Position numbers and translations under genes: made by a program. A stretch of DNA of 7,111 nucleotides from Sphingomonas sp. GTDB lineage: Bacteria > Pseudomonadota > Alphaproteobacteria > Sphingomonadales > Sphingomonadaceae. The stretch lies in the NCBI GenBank assembly GCA_021154945.1, contig JAJNQF010000492.1, positions 1-7,111 on the forward strand. The letters run 5' to 3'. The first letter of the stretch is position 1, and each line of letters begins with the position of its first letter. Of the stretch, positions 6,339-7,111 are shown in pieces. Below the pieces are notes generated by a model that saw only the letters and a list, made by a program, of their open reading frames with translations, had not been told where the DNA came from and did no database searches.

Positions 6339-6429
6339 GAGACATCATAGGCTTGGCGGCGAGAAATGGGAGATGGCGTCGCGACTGCGCGCCCTTCCGG
6401 ACTGCAAGAATGCGGTTTATCCTGTGGCG

Positions 6430-7111
6430 ATGCAGGACATCAGAAACATCGTCGTTCTTACCGGGGCCGGGATTTCGGCGGAGAGCGGGATCGCGACGTT
6501 TCGGGGGCCGGGCGGGCTTTGGGAGGGGCACCGGGTCGAGGATGTCTGCACGCCCGAGGCGCTCGCGGCGGATCCTGCGTTGGTGCACCGGTTTTACGAT
6601 CTGCGGCGAGCGGCTTTGGCGGGGGTTGAGCCCAATCCGGCGCACCGGGCGCTGGCACAGCTGGATGCCGCCTGGGACGGCGAGTTGCTGATCGTCACGC
6701 AGAATGTCGACGACCTGCATGAGCGCGCGGGGGCGACGCGGATGCTGCATATGCATGGGGAGCTGTTGTCGGCGCTGTGTGCTGTTTGTGGAGCGCGCGA
6801 GGCTTGGACGGGGCCTTTGCCCGAGGAGTCGGTATGTGGGGCTTGCGGTGCGGCGGCGCGTCGGCCGGACATCGTGTTCTTTGGGGAGATGCCGTACCAG
6901 ATGGAGCGGATCGAGGCGGCGTTGGCGAAGGCCGACCTGTTCGTTTCGGTGGGGACTTCGGGGGCGGTGTATCCGGCGGCGGGGTTCGTGCAGACCGCGG
7001 CGTATCATGGCGCGCGGACGCTGGAGCTGAACCTGGATCCTTCGATGGGGAGCGTGTTCTTCGAGGAAACGCGGATCGGGGCGGCTGGGGTGTTGGTGCC
7101 GGCTTGGGTTG
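6430..7111 (+). CDS. cobB: CobB-type NAD-dependent protein deacylase (sirtuin), 3' end outside window
   Basis: It removes acyl groups from lysines of cytosolic proteins, consuming NAD+ and yielding nicotinamide and O-acyl-ADP-ribose. The frame is open for 227 codons to the window edge; bacterial relatives are about 230-240 residues, so only a few are missing. Sirtuin motifs in order: TGAGISAESGIATFRGPGG (11-29, NAD binding), Tyr56 and Arg59 in FYDLRR (the Y-x-x-R pair linked in CobB/SIRT5 to desuccinylase activity), TQNVDDLHERAG (90-101), HMHGEL with catalytic His109, zinc cysteines 117, 120, 136 and 139, RPDIVFFGE (145-153), VGTSGAVYPAA (174-184) and LNLDPS (200-205). ATG 6430 fits the family N-terminus; an in-frame GTG lies six bases upstream. 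No Shine-Dalgarno is visible, but TATCCT at 6418-6423 ends six bases before the ATG, which would suit a leaderless transcript. It is divergent from the DUF1275 gene. Confidence 0.97.
   Translation, partial: MQDIRNIVVLTGAGISAESGIATFRGPGGLWEGHRVEDVCTPEALAADPALVHRFYDLRRAALAGVEPNPAHRALAQLDAAWDGELLIVTQNVDDLHERAGATRMLHMHGELLSALCAVCGAREAWTGPLPEESVCGACGAAARRPDIVFFGEMPYQMERIEAALAKADLFVSVGTSGAVYPAAGFVQTAAYHGARTLELNLDPSMGSVFFEETRIGAAGVLVPAWV

Noticed and set aside
6325..7008. 227-codon minus-strand open frame at the right end
   Set aside because: It is antisense to the sirtuin, whose NAD-binding, catalytic His and zinc motifs are all intact; the translation is Arg/Pro-rich.

Overview
This 7.1 kb window is GC-rich chromosomal DNA. 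Gene style suggests an alphaproteobacterium, most probably a sphingomonad: a [4Fe-4S] class I fumarase, a large TonB-dependent receptor with a VTGQR-type TonB box, and dense GATCG-rich coding. The taxon is inferred from protein style and composition only, with no marker gene to confirm it.

Layout from left to right. (1) Positions 1-1300, minus strand: class I fumarate hydratase, complete at its start and cut by the left window edge after 433 codons. (2) Positions 1301-1667: a 367-bp non-coding gap with a short tandem repeat in the fumarase leader and two inverted repeats. (3) Positions 1668-5514, minus strand: a metal/siderophore-type module of three genes, read from right to left. They are a small His/Met-rich membrane protein of the DUF2946 type, a TonB-dependent siderophore-type outer-membrane receptor, and a four-helix PepSY-associated membrane protein of the siderophore-reductase type. 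The receptor and the PepSY gene are separated by 2 bp and are almost certainly translationally coupled. A 17-bp perfect palindrome sits just upstream of the receptor's Shine-Dalgarno. (4) Positions 5691-6338, minus strand: a six-helix DUF1275/YoaK-family membrane protein. (5) Positions 6430-7111, plus strand: a CobB-type sirtuin, divergent from the DUF1275 gene and cut by the right window edge only a few codons before its expected end.

How the genes may work together: the receptor would bring a metal chelate across the outer membrane with TonB/ExbBD energy. The PepSY protein would act at the inner membrane, plausibly in reductive metal release. The DUF2946 protein, with its metal-ligand-rich loop, may handle or sense metal. 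Whether the substrate is ferric siderophore or another metal such as copper cannot be decided from the sequence. The fumarase and sirtuin are core metabolic genes flanking this accessory-looking module. I see no RNA genes, CRISPR, transposase or phage genes, and nothing I can call a wholly new system. The most interesting items are the DUF2946-receptor-PepSY cassette and the palindrome inside it.
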